This document shows positions 9,210 to 19,531 of a stretch of 64,000 nt of DNA, piece by piece. The translations under genes were made by a program, and so were the position numbers. Source of the DNA: G965261475 sp965261475 [NCBI: bacterium]. GTDB lineage: Bacteria > SAR324 > XYD2-FULL-50-16. The notes beneath the pieces were generated by a model. The model was not told the DNA's origin, made no database searches, and worked only from the letters and a program-made list of their open reading frames with translations. Every line of letters begins with the position of its first letter. Position 1 is the first letter of the stretch. The DNA lies in NCBI GenBank assembly GCA_965261475.1, contig OZ253454.1, positions 1,537,440-1,601,439 of the forward strand, written 5' to 3'.

Positions 9210-10175
9210 TTATTTTTTTTTGAAGAATAAAAAAGGAATCGCCCCTGAAATAAAAACAATAATTTGATTGATAATAAATACATTGAATAAGGTTGCTCCT
9301 CCTTGAAAATTAAATAGGTTGTAAAGGTTGTCAAAAGCAATATGCCCTACGCCTACACCAGCTGGTGCAATAGGTAGAGCGGTTACTACTAACCCTAAGG
9401 GGATTAGCAGTGCTTGTTGCCAAAAACTGAGAGGCTCAGGGAATAACAGCAAAGAAATTTTATAAATAATCAAACAAATTATTAAATGAATTGTAACAGA
9501 AAGAATTACAGAAAATATTAATTCTTTTTTTTTACATCGTAGGCAGGCAAAACTTTGCCATACTTGGGATAAAATTGCGGTTTGTAGGAAATCAGGAATC
9601 CATTTTTTGCAAGTAGTTTTCCATTTAGTAGGTAAAAATAAAAATAATAGAAAGATGCCTACACTCATAACTCCAATTTTAATAAACAAAGAAACATTGT
9701 GTAAAAATTCCTGATTTTCTAAACCAAATTTTAAACTAGAAAATAGGAATAAAAAAAACAAGCCTAACAAACCCAATAATCTATCTACGAGCAAAGAAGT
9801 ATAAATAGGTGTCCACAGGTATGTTTTTTTCTTTTGTAAATAAATTCCTTTTAGAACATCTCCACTAACTAATCCAGGCAAAACCGTATTAAAAAAATTA
9901 CCAATCCAAGTTAGCACTAAGGCATAATTAAATGGAATTTTAATTTGCATACACCTCAAAACTAACCACCAACGGAGATTTTGAATTATCATGCAAAGAA
10001 AAAGAGCAGGAATCACAAACAAAATAAAGAACCATTTTTTCTCTATGATAATTTTTGTTTGAGATAGGTCTAATTTACCAGAGTCGACTATCCAATAAAG
10101 TAACCCTAATGTTAAGGATAGTTTTAAAAAAAGAATGAAGATTTGTTTTACAGAAAAATTCTTATTTATCAGCAT
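9210..10175 (-). CDS. Lysylphosphatidylglycerol synthase TM-region / UPF0104 flippase-like membrane protein
   Basis: Integral membrane protein of about 321 residues with seven to eight hydrophobic spans. Typical UPF0104 sequences include WWLVLRCMQIKIPFNYALVLTW, FFNTVLPGLVSGDVLKGIY and the late ALPIAPAGVGVGHIAF. The family includes the membrane half of MprF and hopanoid or glycan-associated proteins with flippase-like activity. There is no catalytic lysyltransferase domain. I chose the ATG at 10175, eight codons inside the longest frame, because it gives a compact N-terminus (MLINKNFSVKQ) and overlaps the upstream accD by only 14 bp. Tight coupling to accD suggests a membrane-lipid context; the substrate is unknown. 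Confidence 0.8.
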   Translation of the reverse strand: MLINKNFSVKQIFILFLKLSLTLGLLYWIVDSGKLDLSQTKIIIEKKWFFILFVIPALFLCMIIQNLRWWLVLRCMQIKIPFNYALVLTWIGNFFNTVLPGLVSGDVLKGIYLQKKKTYLWTPIYTSLLVDRLLGLLGLFFLFLFSSLKFGLENQEFLHNVSLFIKIGVMSVGIFLLFLFLPTKWKTTCKKWIPDFLQTAILSQVWQSFACLRCKKKELIFSVILSVTIHLIICLIIYKISLLLFPEPLSFWQQALLIPLGLVVTALPIAPAGVGVGHIAFDNLYNLFNFQGGATLFNVFIINQIIVFISGAIPFLFFKKK

Positions 10176-11010
10176 GAAAATATGAAAATAGCAAAGCAAG
10201 TTCTTTTTTTAAGTTTTTTCTGTGTACAATTCTATCTACTACTCCGTGTTTTAAAAGAAATTCTGCTCTTTGGAAACCTGCGGGTAATTCTTGATTGATA
10301 GTTTGTTGAATCACCCTAGGTCCTGCAAATCCTACTAAGGATTCTGGTTCAACCAAAATAATATCACCTAGCATCGCAATGCTGGCAGATACTCCGCCCA
10401 TGGTAGGGTCTGTCAGTAAAGAAATATAAGGAATATTTACTTTTTTTAAGCGAGTTAGGGCAGTAGAAGTTTTTGCCATTTGTAATAAAGACAAGGTTCC
10501 TTCTTGCATTCTAGCTCCTCCAGATGCTGATATTATGAGTAAAGGGATTTTGTGTTGATATGCCCTAGCAATGCTACGGGCAATTTTTTCACCTGCTACA
10601 ATGCCCATTGATCCTCCCATGTATTTAAAGTTAAAGATACAAACAGAAAGTTTTTTGCCTGCTATTTTTCCTATTCCACAAACAATAGATTCTGTGCTTT
10701 GAGCTTTTTGAGACTCATTTTTTAAGCGCTCTTTATATTTTCTAACATCAGAAAATTTTAGTGGATCATTGCTTATCAAGTCTTCATCCATTGCTTCAAA
10801 AGAATTTTTATCTAACAAATGCTCTATTCTTTCTTTGGCATTTAAGCGAAAATGATAATTACACTGCATGCATACTTTGGCGTGCTTGCTTAATTCTTTT
10901 TCAAAAAGATGTTCTTTGCATACAGGGCAACATAGCCAAACTCCCGCTGGAATATTGGATATTTGTTTTTTGCCTAAAATACTAGGTGCTATTTTTTCAA
11001 ACCAAGACAT
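10162..11010 (-). CDS. accD: Acetyl-CoA carboxylase carboxyltransferase subunit beta
   Basis: Beta half of the carboxyltransferase that makes malonyl-CoA for fatty-acid synthesis. An N-terminal four-cysteine zinc ribbon is visible (CPVC at 28-31 and CMQC at 47-50). The carboxyltransferase core follows, with YMGGSMGIVAGEKI, ISASGGARMQEG, DPTMGGVSASIAMLGD and GFAGPRVIQQT. Its 282 residues match the family. AccA is not in the window. The gene precedes the UPF0104 gene with an overlap and follows two short PilO/PilP-like genes with an 8-bp gap, so they may be one transcript. Confidence 0.96.
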   Translation of the reverse strand: MSWFEKIAPSILGKKQISNIPAGVWLCCPVCKEHLFEKELSKHAKVCMQCNYHFRLNAKERIEHLLDKNSFEAMDEDLISNDPLKFSDVRKYKERLKNESQKAQSTESIVCGIGKIAGKKLSVCIFNFKYMGGSMGIVAGEKIARSIARAYQHKIPLLIISASGGARMQEGTLSLLQMAKTSTALTRLKKVNIPYISLLTDPTMGGVSASIAMLGDIILVEPESLVGFAGPRVIQQTINQELPAGFQRAEFLLKHGVVDRIVHRKNLKKELALLFSYFHADK

Positions 11011-11018
11011 AATAATTG

Positions 11019-11339
11019 TTAATAGAGATTAATACGAGATAGTTTTCCTTCTTTTAATAGCAAAATGTATTCATTTTCTAGCCTCATTACTTTAAAAGTT
11101 TGAATTTTTTCACCCTTGCTTACCAAATATTGTTTTTTGTTAAATATGACAACACCAAAATACCCATCTTCTGCTTGTAATTTACCTAAATAAAAAAAAT
11201 TTACAAGAGGGTTGTGTGTGGTGATTATTTTTTGTTCTTCATTCTTTTTTATTTTTTGGGGCTTTGCTTTAGAAGCAAAAGGGTTAGCATGCAAATAGTT
11301 AAAAAATACAAATGTCATAATTACGACTAGAGTTTTCAC
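11019..11339 (-). CDS. Small secreted protein, PilP/GspC-like
   Basis: A 106-residue protein with an N-terminal signal peptide (MKTLVVIMTFVFFNYLHA), a Lys/Pro-rich linker and a small beta domain. The pattern GKLQAEDGYFGVVIFNKKQYLVSKGEKI followed by a short IQTFKV..LENEYILLL strand pair resembles the homology-region domain of PilP or GspC. That domain is a periplasmic link between the inner-membrane platform and the secretin. The match is structural and weak. Context helps: the gene overlaps by 4 bp the end of a PilO/GspM-like gene, the partner expected for such a protein. No secretin or platform ATPase is in the window. Confidence 0.5.
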   Translation of the reverse strand: MKTLVVIMTFVFFNYLHANPFASKAKPQKIKKNEEQKIITTHNPLVNFFYLGKLQAEDGYFGVVIFNKKQYLVSKGEKIQTFKVMRLENEYILLLKEGKLSRINLY

Positions 11340-11860
11340 AATTTGCTAGTTATAAATGAAAAATAAATATCTACATCTAACAGCGGCTCTTTTGATTGCT
11401 CTTGAGAATTGTTAACTTGGATTTTTGAAAGCCACAAATTTTTCTCTTGTATTTTTAATAAGATATTTTTTAAATCTTTGTAAGTGGATTTAAACTGAAT
11501 TTTTTTTTCCCAAAGAACAAAATCTTGGTGTTGTTTAAAACTTGTTTCTTGCTTTAAAAGTTGTAGCTCAAAATTTGCTAAAGAGTTTTGGATTTTAGCA
11601 TCTATTTCATTCGGCGTGCTTTGCACAAATCGTACTTTATTTTCTTGCTCTAGCACGACAGTTTCATACCTGTTTTGAATTAACTTAACAAGAAGCTCGC
11701 GTGCTACGGTCTCTTGCATTTTACTAATGTTTGTTTCAAAGTACTTTCTTTTTGCTTTTTGATAAAAGACAATATAAAGCCAAAGTATAGCTTGAATAAT
11801 ACAAAGGCATAGAATAAGCTTTTTCCAAAAAGGTAGAGCATAAAAAAATTTTAGAATCAT
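11336..11860 (-). CDS. Single-span membrane protein, PilO/GspM-like
   Basis: A 174-residue protein with one N-terminal membrane span (about 13-32, WKKLILCLCIIQAILWLYIVFY), a helical coiled-coil-like stretch (about 40-120), and a terminal alpha/beta section ending in DIYFSFIT. This bitopic layout, and the position directly before a PilP/GspC-like gene, match PilO or GspM. Those proteins form the inner-membrane alignment subcomplex of type IV pili and type II secretion. There is no diagnostic motif, so the assignment is inferred from topology and neighbourhood. Upstream lies the long non-coding gap before the UMF1 transporter. Confidence 0.45.
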   Translation of the reverse strand: MILKFFYALPFWKKLILCLCIIQAILWLYIVFYQKAKRKYFETNISKMQETVARELLVKLIQNRYETVVLEQENKVRFVQSTPNEIDAKIQNSLANFELQLLKQETSFKQHQDFVLWEKKIQFKSTYKDLKNILLKIQEKNLWLSKIQVNNSQEQSKEPLLDVDIYFSFITSKL

Positions 11861-12414
11861 TAATAAATACTAAAAATAATAATTACACAATCTCTATATT
11901 TCATAACAAATAAAAGTTAGGTTCAGCTACAAAAATGAGCTACTAGAAATCTTTGTCAAAAGATAATTTAGATAGCAAACAGATAAGTTAGCGCAGCTAG
12001 CGCAGAGTATTCCATTTTCTAGTAATGCGATCAAACTTTAGAGAAAGTTACGCCAAGATTCTGCCATAGAAACCAAAAAAGATAAAGTAAAAACCAAAAT
12101 TTTCTATTTTATGTTGTGTATCATAGTAGTAAACTATCAGAATTTATGAGTTTGTTGTTTGCTTAATGTAGCATAAACCAAGTTACAATTTTTGATTTCA
12201 AGAAAAAGGTTATTTATTTTGAGCTATACTCAATATAAGAAGTATGTTTAGTGGTTTAAAATCAAAGTTAAAACAATGATGACAAGCACAGAAGTATAGA
12301 CAATACTAATAATGGTACACTAAATAGACAATGAAAGCTAGAGCTCTATTTTAGATCTACTAGCAAATATGATTGTCTTCATATAAACTTAACACTGATA
12401 AATCATCGCAAACC
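11861..12414. other. Non-coding gap of about 550 bp
   Basis: No open frame of meaningful length was found on either strand. The region is A+T-rich and holds a short direct repeat of GCGCAG at 11991-11996 and 12000-12005, but no clear terminator hairpin, tRNA or mobile-element end. It separates the native minus-strand block from the higher-G+C transporter gene and may be one junction of an acquired segment. That last point is inference. Confidence 0.4.
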
Positions 12415-14126
<1,712 letters not shown>

Positions 14127-14130
<4 letters not shown>

Positions 14131-14768
14131 GAAAAATCGATGCAATTATAAGAGTAATGCAAGACAATAATGGGCTTGCAAATTGGACTATTATTTATAA
14201 CGAAATAGAAAAATATTACGCAGATATAAAGCAATCTGAAGAGTGGAAAGCAGGAATTAGAGGGGTTTTATATAGAGAAATAAAAAATAATCAAAATTTT
14301 AAGAAAATAAGTGAAGGGTTATTTTCGTTAATAGAATATGATGAAAATTTATTAATTTTAGACGAAGATATTGAAGACACAGAAACATCAACTGTTTTAA
14401 AAATTAGAAAGGGACAAAATAAATTTAGAAATAGATTGTTAAAAAATTTAGGCAGTCAATGTCCTATAACCAAAATAAATGATGAAAGATTGCTGATTGC
14501 ATCTCATATTAAACCTTGGGCTTTTAGTAATAATTTTGAAAGATTAGACACAAATAATGGTTTTATATTATCTGCAATGTTTGATAGATTATTTGATGCT
14601 GGATTGATTACGTTTTCATTTGAGAAAACACTTGTCATATCTCATTCATTATCTACCAATAACATTAAGAAAATTGGTATTGAAAACAATCAGATAATAG
14701 AAAATTTACCTATAGCTAATAGGCAAGATTACTTACATTACCATCAAAACAAGGTGTTTTTAAGGTAA
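14127..14768 (+). CDS. HNH-type restriction endonuclease
   Basis: A 213-residue protein. The N-terminal 70 residues resemble a winged-helix domain (AIIRVMQDNNGLANWTIIY, GIRGVLYREI). The C-terminal part has the order typical of solitary HNH restriction enzymes: GQNKFRNRLLKNLGSQCPIT, ASHIKPWAFSNN, RLDTNNGFILSAMFDRLFDA and LITFSFEKTLVISHSL. The AxHI-Pro-W and NG-x-x-L segments are the metal-binding His-Asn-like core. It looks intact, but the adjacent methyltransferase is only a fragment. Either a protective methylase exists elsewhere or the enzyme is no longer active. G+C is very low, unlike the transporter just upstream. Confidence 0.8.
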
Positions 14769-14854
14769 TCTTTGTAGAACAAAAAATTAGAGACGACCAC
14801 GATTCCACTAAAAAACGTGGACAAATAAGCAATTTTGAAAAAAAAGTTTTATAA
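14762..14854 (+). pseudogene. Fragment of a second type II restriction endonuclease (E-x-K core)
   Basis: Immediately after the HNH gene, in another frame, about 30 codons read VIFVEQKIRDDHDSTKKRG then QISNFEKKVL and a stop. The VEQKxRDDHDSTKKRGQ wording recalls the catalytic core of PD-(D/E)xK type II restriction enzymes, where Glu-Gln-Lys supplies the metal-binding E-x-K pair. No start codon and no flanking coding sequence exist, so this is a relic. It is too short for gene finders. The family name (TdeIII/HinfI-like has been considered) is from memory and uncertain. Confidence 0.5.
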
Positions 14855-15117
14855 TATATTGCTAAACTATTTTAACTCAAAGAATCGAACCGTGTATAAA
14901 TCTTTAGTAGAGCAACTTAATAACAGGGGAATTAGATAGAAGCGTACACCAAAATCAAATAGCACAAGTTGTATTTTAGTGTAATTCTGATGTCACCAAG
15001 AGACTTGAGACTAAATTAACTCTGAATTTTGCTCAATATTTATCTTATGTATTCTTGCACTATATACAATTTTTTTATACACTTAGAAAATCGGTCAAAT
15101 CTATTTTAAATAAAATT

Positions 15118-15792
15118 ATGAGTATCTGGACAGAAAAAACAAACCCTATTATTGTGGCGACTGCCAATGTAGGAGATAGGTTAACTTTCATTAGAAAAGT
15201 GTATGGTTTACTAAGTTTAAGCTTATTTACTGGTATAGCGGCTGCTATTTTTACTTTGAATAATACGGAGTTTTTGCAAGTAGTAGCAAGAAATCAATTT
15301 TTTTTCTTACTAGCAGAAATTGGAGTTATTGTGCTTTGTATGTGGAAAAGAAAACATGCTACTTTAAGCTTTGTCTTTCTTTTTGCCTTTACAACTCTAA
15401 CAGGTATTAGTACTGCCCCGATTGTTTATGCTTATCAAGCAGTAGCCTTTCCTGCCGCTGTTTTAACCGCAGTAGCTTTTTGCTCTTTGACAGGTTATGT
15501 ATTAGTTACTAAAAAAGATTTTTCTTTTTTGCGAGGAGCTTTGATGGTAGGAATTATCTTGTTGATTGTTGGAGGATTATTGAATATCTTTTTTTTTAAA
15601 AGTTTTAACCTGCAATATCTAATGGCTTGGGGAGGAGTATTTATATTTTCGGGATTTATTCTTTATGATACTTCCAACATTGTTCATCGTTATCATACAG
15701 ACGAATTTGTACTAGGAGCTTTATCTTTGTACTTAGACATACTAAATTTATTTTTATCTTTGTTGGTGATTTTAGGAGGACGCAGAAGCTAA
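15118..15792 (+). CDS. Bax inhibitor-1/YccA family membrane protein
   Basis: A 224-residue inner-membrane protein with seven hydrophobic spans. The first contains FIRKVYGLLSLSLFTGIAAA, and the last region has GFILYDTSNIVHRYHTDEFVLGALSLYLDILNLFLSLLVILG. The late YDT...YLD.LNLF pattern, with its conserved acidic residues, is the BI-1 signature. Bacterial members such as YccA and YbhL modulate FtsH or act as pH-dependent calcium leak channels. I chose the ATG at 15118 rather than the TTG at 15055, because it gives a compact MSIWTEKTNP start. It converges on the LpxL-like gene with 22 bp between. Confidence 0.87.
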   Translation: MSIWTEKTNPIIVATANVGDRLTFIRKVYGLLSLSLFTGIAAAIFTLNNTEFLQVVARNQFFFLLAEIGVIVLCMWKRKHATLSFVFLFAFTTLTGISTAPIVYAYQAVAFPAAVLTAVAFCSLTGYVLVTKKDFSFLRGALMVGIILLIVGGLLNIFFFKSFNLQYLMAWGGVFIFSGFILYDTSNIVHRYHTDEFVLGALSLYLDILNLFLSLLVILGGRRS

Positions 15793-15814
15793 AAATTCAA
15801 AGTAAGGCGATAAT

Positions 15815-16705
15815 TTATTGTTGCCTTTCTTTTGCAGACCACCTGTCTTTTTTCCAACGGGGCTCTATCCAGTTCCATTGCTTAGGATATTTTATGATAT
15901 GCTTTTCGATAGTTGTGGTGTATTTTTGTGTCAACCTAGCTACTGTATCTTGGCTAGTGTAGGGAGGCATGGAGGCTATAGAGTAGTTAAAAATATGTTT
16001 GCCTTTGCTTGTACGATGGTTGAGACACGCAACTACGGGTTTTTGGTATTTAATGGCTAATTTAGCAACAGACGCTGGGGTACGAGTTTTTTGTTTAAAA
16101 AAATTACACAAAACACTTTCGGATTTGATATCTAAATCTATCAGCATATACATAGAGTGAGCTTGTTTTAAAGTTCGCACTATTTTCAAAGATAAAGAAG
16201 CATCAGATAGTGCAATATTTTTCCATTTTTTTGATAAACGGTATCTCTTTAGTGCTTTTTTGGTCAAAAGACTAGTTTCTTTGGAGATGATAATACCGCT
16301 TAAGTCTGTTTTATCTAACGAGATTGTAGCTAACTCCCAGTTAGCAAAATGCCCTGAAATAAAAATGGCGCCTGTATTTTTTACTTTTTGAATTGTTGCG
16401 ACGTTTGTATTTTTTACCCAATCAGTAATTTTTGCTTCGTATTTTTTTTTTTTTAGTGTTTCAAAAAACGAATAGCCTAAGCTATGCGTGCTAGCTAGTG
16501 CTGTTTTTGTAATTTGCTTTTTATCCCAGATAGGGAATGCTATTTTTAATTGTTGAAGTGCAGTCTTTCTACGAGAGCGGTGTAAGTAAAAAAAAGCACT
16601 TCCTAGCAGTTTTCCTAGTTTTTGATCCCAAGTAAAAGGTATTTTTTCTAGTACTAAAAGTGCATAATAGGCTATTAGATCTTTATACTTTTTATATCTC
16701 TTCAT
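15815..16705 (-). CDS. LpxL/HtrB-type lipid A acyltransferase-like protein (copy 1)
   Basis: Member of the LpxL/LpxM family, which transfers a fatty acyl chain from acyl-ACP to lipid A or related glycolipids at the inner membrane. The HxxxxE catalytic motif is in SGHFANWELA (about residues 119-128). Also visible are the N-terminal RRKTALQQLKIAFPIWDKKQI pattern of the family and the C-terminal YTTTIEKHIIKYPKQWNW...RWKK block. Its 296 residues are normal. It is the last of a gatB/acyltransferase/acyltransferase series on the minus strand. Its close similarity to the neighbour at 16868-17974 shows a tandem duplication. Which acyl position is modified is unknown. Confidence 0.85.
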   Translation of the reverse strand: MKRYKKYKDLIAYYALLVLEKIPFTWDQKLGKLLGSAFFYLHRSRRKTALQQLKIAFPIWDKKQITKTALASTHSLGYSFFETLKKKKYEAKITDWVKNTNVATIQKVKNTGAIFISGHFANWELATISLDKTDLSGIIISKETSLLTKKALKRYRLSKKWKNIALSDASLSLKIVRTLKQAHSMYMLIDLDIKSESVLCNFFKQKTRTPASVAKLAIKYQKPVVACLNHRTSKGKHIFNYSIASMPPYTSQDTVARLTQKYTTTIEKHIIKYPKQWNWIEPRWKKDRWSAKERQQ

Positions 16706-16867
16706 TTTTCTTCTACTACGACTATTATCCCTATATTAATATAGGACAATCTAGTATCTTTATTATAATGACCTAGTATTTTGAGATGCTCTTGTATCCT
16801 ATAGCACAGATAAGTTATTCTTTTATATAGCTTTTGTTACTCAGTAAAAAATTTGTGGGTGTTGCTC

Positions 16868-17974
16868 TTAGAATTCTTTTTTCCAGCGAGCCATAGCCCA
16901 TCTCCATTGAGTAGGATATTTAATAATGTGTTGTTCTATAGCTGTAGTATATACTTGCGTGAGCTCTAATTCGCTTTGATTTTGAGTGTAGGGCGGTTGA
17001 GAAAGAAAATGAAAAGAAAATATATGTTTTTTATCTTTGGTTCTATGATTAAAGAAAGCAACAACAGGTATTTGATATTTTTTGGCAATTCTAGCTGGAA
17101 AAGAGGCAACATTGGCTTTTTTACCAAAAAAATTGCATTCTAGAGTTTTTGCGGAAGTGGGGTCTGTATCTAGCATAGTATAAATTGTTTTTTTTGCTTT
17201 TAATGTTCTTACTATTTTAAGAGGCAAAGAAGTCTCGCCCACGCTAATAGACTCCCAACCTATTGTTTGGCGGTATCTTTTAACTATTTTTTTTGCAAAA
17301 AAATCTTCTTCTTTTCCTAAAAAAATACCTTGTAATCCTGTCATTTCTAAGGCAAATGTAGCAAACTCCCAGTTCGCAAAATGTCCTGTAACCAAGATGG
17401 CACCTGTTTTTTGAATTTGCTGCACTACTGCTAAATTTTTGAGAATTACATATTTTTTGATTTGAGCTCCGTAATCTGCTTTTTTGAGGGTTTCAAAAAT
17501 AGTTTCTCCTATATTTTCAAACGAATCTTCGGCTGTTTGAATAATTTTTTCTTTACTCCAATTAGGAAAAACGAATTTTATTTGCTTAAGAGCGATAGTT
17601 CTTCTTTGACGATTAAAGCGGTAAGCAAATTTGCCTGTAATTTTTCCAAGTTTGGAGGTCCATTTAAATGGCAGTTTCTCTGCTTCCAAAATTGTACGAT
17701 AAAGCAATTTATTTCTTTGCTCTTGAATGAATTCCTCAGTTGGCAAAACTTTTTCTAGTTTTTCTTTATTATTATTCCAAATTTTTTTTGCTGTATTTTT
17801 TTGTTTGAGATAGTCCGCATAGACTGATTTTGTTTTGCTCGCAACTTGTGTTAACTTTTCTTGTACCAATAGTTTATTATTTAAGAATAGACTGTCCCAT
17901 GTTTGTTTTTGAGTATATTTTGCCCAAACTTCAGCTAATTTTTTGGTATTTTCTTTGAGCTCTCTATATTTCAT
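16868..17974 (-). CDS. LpxL/HtrB-type acyltransferase-like protein with N-terminal extension (copy 2)
   Basis: Second member of the same acyltransferase family. The motif TGHFANWEFA carries the His and Glu of the HxxxxE catalytic pair, and the end YTTAIEQHIIKYPTQWRWAMARWKKEF parallels copy 1. It has about 80 extra N-terminal residues, Lys-rich and helical (NTKKLAEVWAKYTQKQTW, LTQVASKTKSVYADYLKQ). These are absent from copy 1 and from ordinary LpxL proteins; their role is unknown. The ATG at 17974 overlaps the gatB stop by 11 bp, implying translational coupling. Copy 1 follows after a 162-bp gap. Confidence 0.83.
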   Translation of the reverse strand: MKYRELKENTKKLAEVWAKYTQKQTWDSLFLNNKLLVQEKLTQVASKTKSVYADYLKQKNTAKKIWNNNKEKLEKVLPTEEFIQEQRNKLLYRTILEAEKLPFKWTSKLGKITGKFAYRFNRQRRTIALKQIKFVFPNWSKEKIIQTAEDSFENIGETIFETLKKADYGAQIKKYVILKNLAVVQQIQKTGAILVTGHFANWEFATFALEMTGLQGIFLGKEEDFFAKKIVKRYRQTIGWESISVGETSLPLKIVRTLKAKKTIYTMLDTDPTSAKTLECNFFGKKANVASFPARIAKKYQIPVVAFFNHRTKDKKHIFSFHFLSQPPYTQNQSELELTQVYTTAIEQHIIKYPTQWRWAMARWKKEF

Positions 17975-19391
17975 TTTTTAATAATTGTTGTAGATATTGG
18001 TTTACCATTTGAGGATTAGCTTTGCCTTGTGATTTTTTCATCACCTGCCCTACAAGAAACCCAAAGACTTTATCTTTGCCTTCTTGATATTTTTTTACTT
18101 CTTTGGGGTATTGGCTAGCAATATCTTGGCAAAGTTTTACTATCAAGTTAGTATCAGAAACCTGAGCAAGATTTTTATTTGCTACAATTTCTTTAGGACT
18201 ATCTTTTTTTTCTATGCTTTCTACTAAGACAGTTTTTGCTATTTTATTACTAATAGTACCTCTAGAGATTAAATCTAAAAGTTCAGCTAATTTTTTGGGG
18301 GTTAAAAAAGTTTGCTGCATTTCTTTTTTTTGTTCGTTGAGATATTTAGAGATATCGCTCATTATCCAATTAACTACCTGTTTTGTATTAGTAGTAAGCA
18401 TTGCAGATTCTTCAAAAAAATTTACAAAGCCATTGTCAACAATAAAAGTCGCATCGTAATCGCTTAATCCGTAATCTTGTTTATATCTTTGAATTTTTTC
18501 GTCTGGTAACTCTGGAAGATTTTGCTCTAATTTATCTACCCATTGTTTTGCCAATTTTACCAAAGGCAAGTCAGGGCAAGGAAAATAACGATAATCGTCG
18601 GACTCCTCTTTCTTTCTCATTAAGAATGTTTTTTTTTGGACTGCGTTATATAGTCTGGTTTCTTGCAGTATTTTTTCTCCGTCTAGCAGTAAATCTGTTT
18701 GTCTATTTATTTCGTATTCAATAGCTTGTTGTATAAAGCGAAAAGAATTTAAATTTTTTGTTTCTGTGCGTGTACCAAATTTTTTTTCTCCTTTTTGGCG
18801 TAGAGAAATATTGGCGTCACAACGTAAATTCCCTTTTTCCATATCTCCAAAGCAAATTCCTAAAGAAGTAACCAGAGAATGAATTTTTTGCATATAAATC
18901 TTTGCTTCTTCTGGACTACGCAAATCTGGTTCGGATACTATCTCTACTAGCGGAGTTCCTGCACGACTCAGGTCCACTAAAGATGTTTGTGATTCGCCGT
19001 GTATTAGTTTTCCCGCATCTTCTTCTATATGAATGCGTGTAATGCCAATTTTTTTTGTTTTACCATCTACTTTAATATTTATAAAGCCTTGTTCGCAAAT
19101 AGGTTTTTCGTATTGTGAAATTTGATAAGCCTTAGGAAGATCAGGGTAGAAATAATTTTTTCTTGCAAACTCAGAAACTAAACGAATTTGACAATTTGTT
19201 GCTAAGCCTAGCATTACAGCAAACTCTACTGCTTTAAAATTAATAGTTGGAAGTACGCCCGGCAGCCCTAAACACACAGGGCAAATATTTTGATTGGGAG
19301 ACTCTGCAATAGCTACGGCACAGCTACAAAAAAGTTTACTTTTTGTAGCTAATTGTGCGTGGATTTCTAAACCAATAACTGGCTCAAACAT
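17964..19391 (-). CDS. gatB: Aspartyl/glutamyl-tRNA(Asn/Gln) amidotransferase subunit B
   Basis: Subunit of GatCAB, which converts Glu-tRNA(Gln) and/or Asp-tRNA(Asn) to the amidated forms; it binds the misacylated tRNA. The protein opens with EPVIGLEIHAQLATKSKLFC and shows ICPVCLGLPGVLPTIN, FARKNYFYPDLPKAYQISQY, RIHIEEDAGKLIH and LVDLSRAGTPLVEIVSEPD. The C-terminal YqeY-like tail domain (about 330-475) is present. At 475 residues it is standard. GatA and GatC are not in the window. The gene implies that this organism charges Gln and/or Asn tRNA indirectly. Confidence 0.96.
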   Translation of the reverse strand: MFEPVIGLEIHAQLATKSKLFCSCAVAIAESPNQNICPVCLGLPGVLPTINFKAVEFAVMLGLATNCQIRLVSEFARKNYFYPDLPKAYQISQYEKPICEQGFINIKVDGKTKKIGITRIHIEEDAGKLIHGESQTSLVDLSRAGTPLVEIVSEPDLRSPEEAKIYMQKIHSLVTSLGICFGDMEKGNLRCDANISLRQKGEKKFGTRTETKNLNSFRFIQQAIEYEINRQTDLLLDGEKILQETRLYNAVQKKTFLMRKKEESDDYRYFPCPDLPLVKLAKQWVDKLEQNLPELPDEKIQRYKQDYGLSDYDATFIVDNGFVNFFEESAMLTTNTKQVVNWIMSDISKYLNEQKKEMQQTFLTPKKLAELLDLISRGTISNKIAKTVLVESIEKKDSPKEIVANKNLAQVSDTNLIVKLCQDIASQYPKEVKKYQEGKDKVFGFLVGQVMKKSQGKANPQMVNQYLQQLLKNEI

Positions 19392-19531
19392 TTTTATAAA
19401 TAATATTTATTATACTGCTACTAGTTGAATGTAGACCTTTTGAGTAGGAAAAGCAAAAATTATCTTTTTTTTTACAAAAAAAACACTTAACCTGATTAGG
19501 TATAGGAGGTAGAGTTTTTATCATAAAAAAA

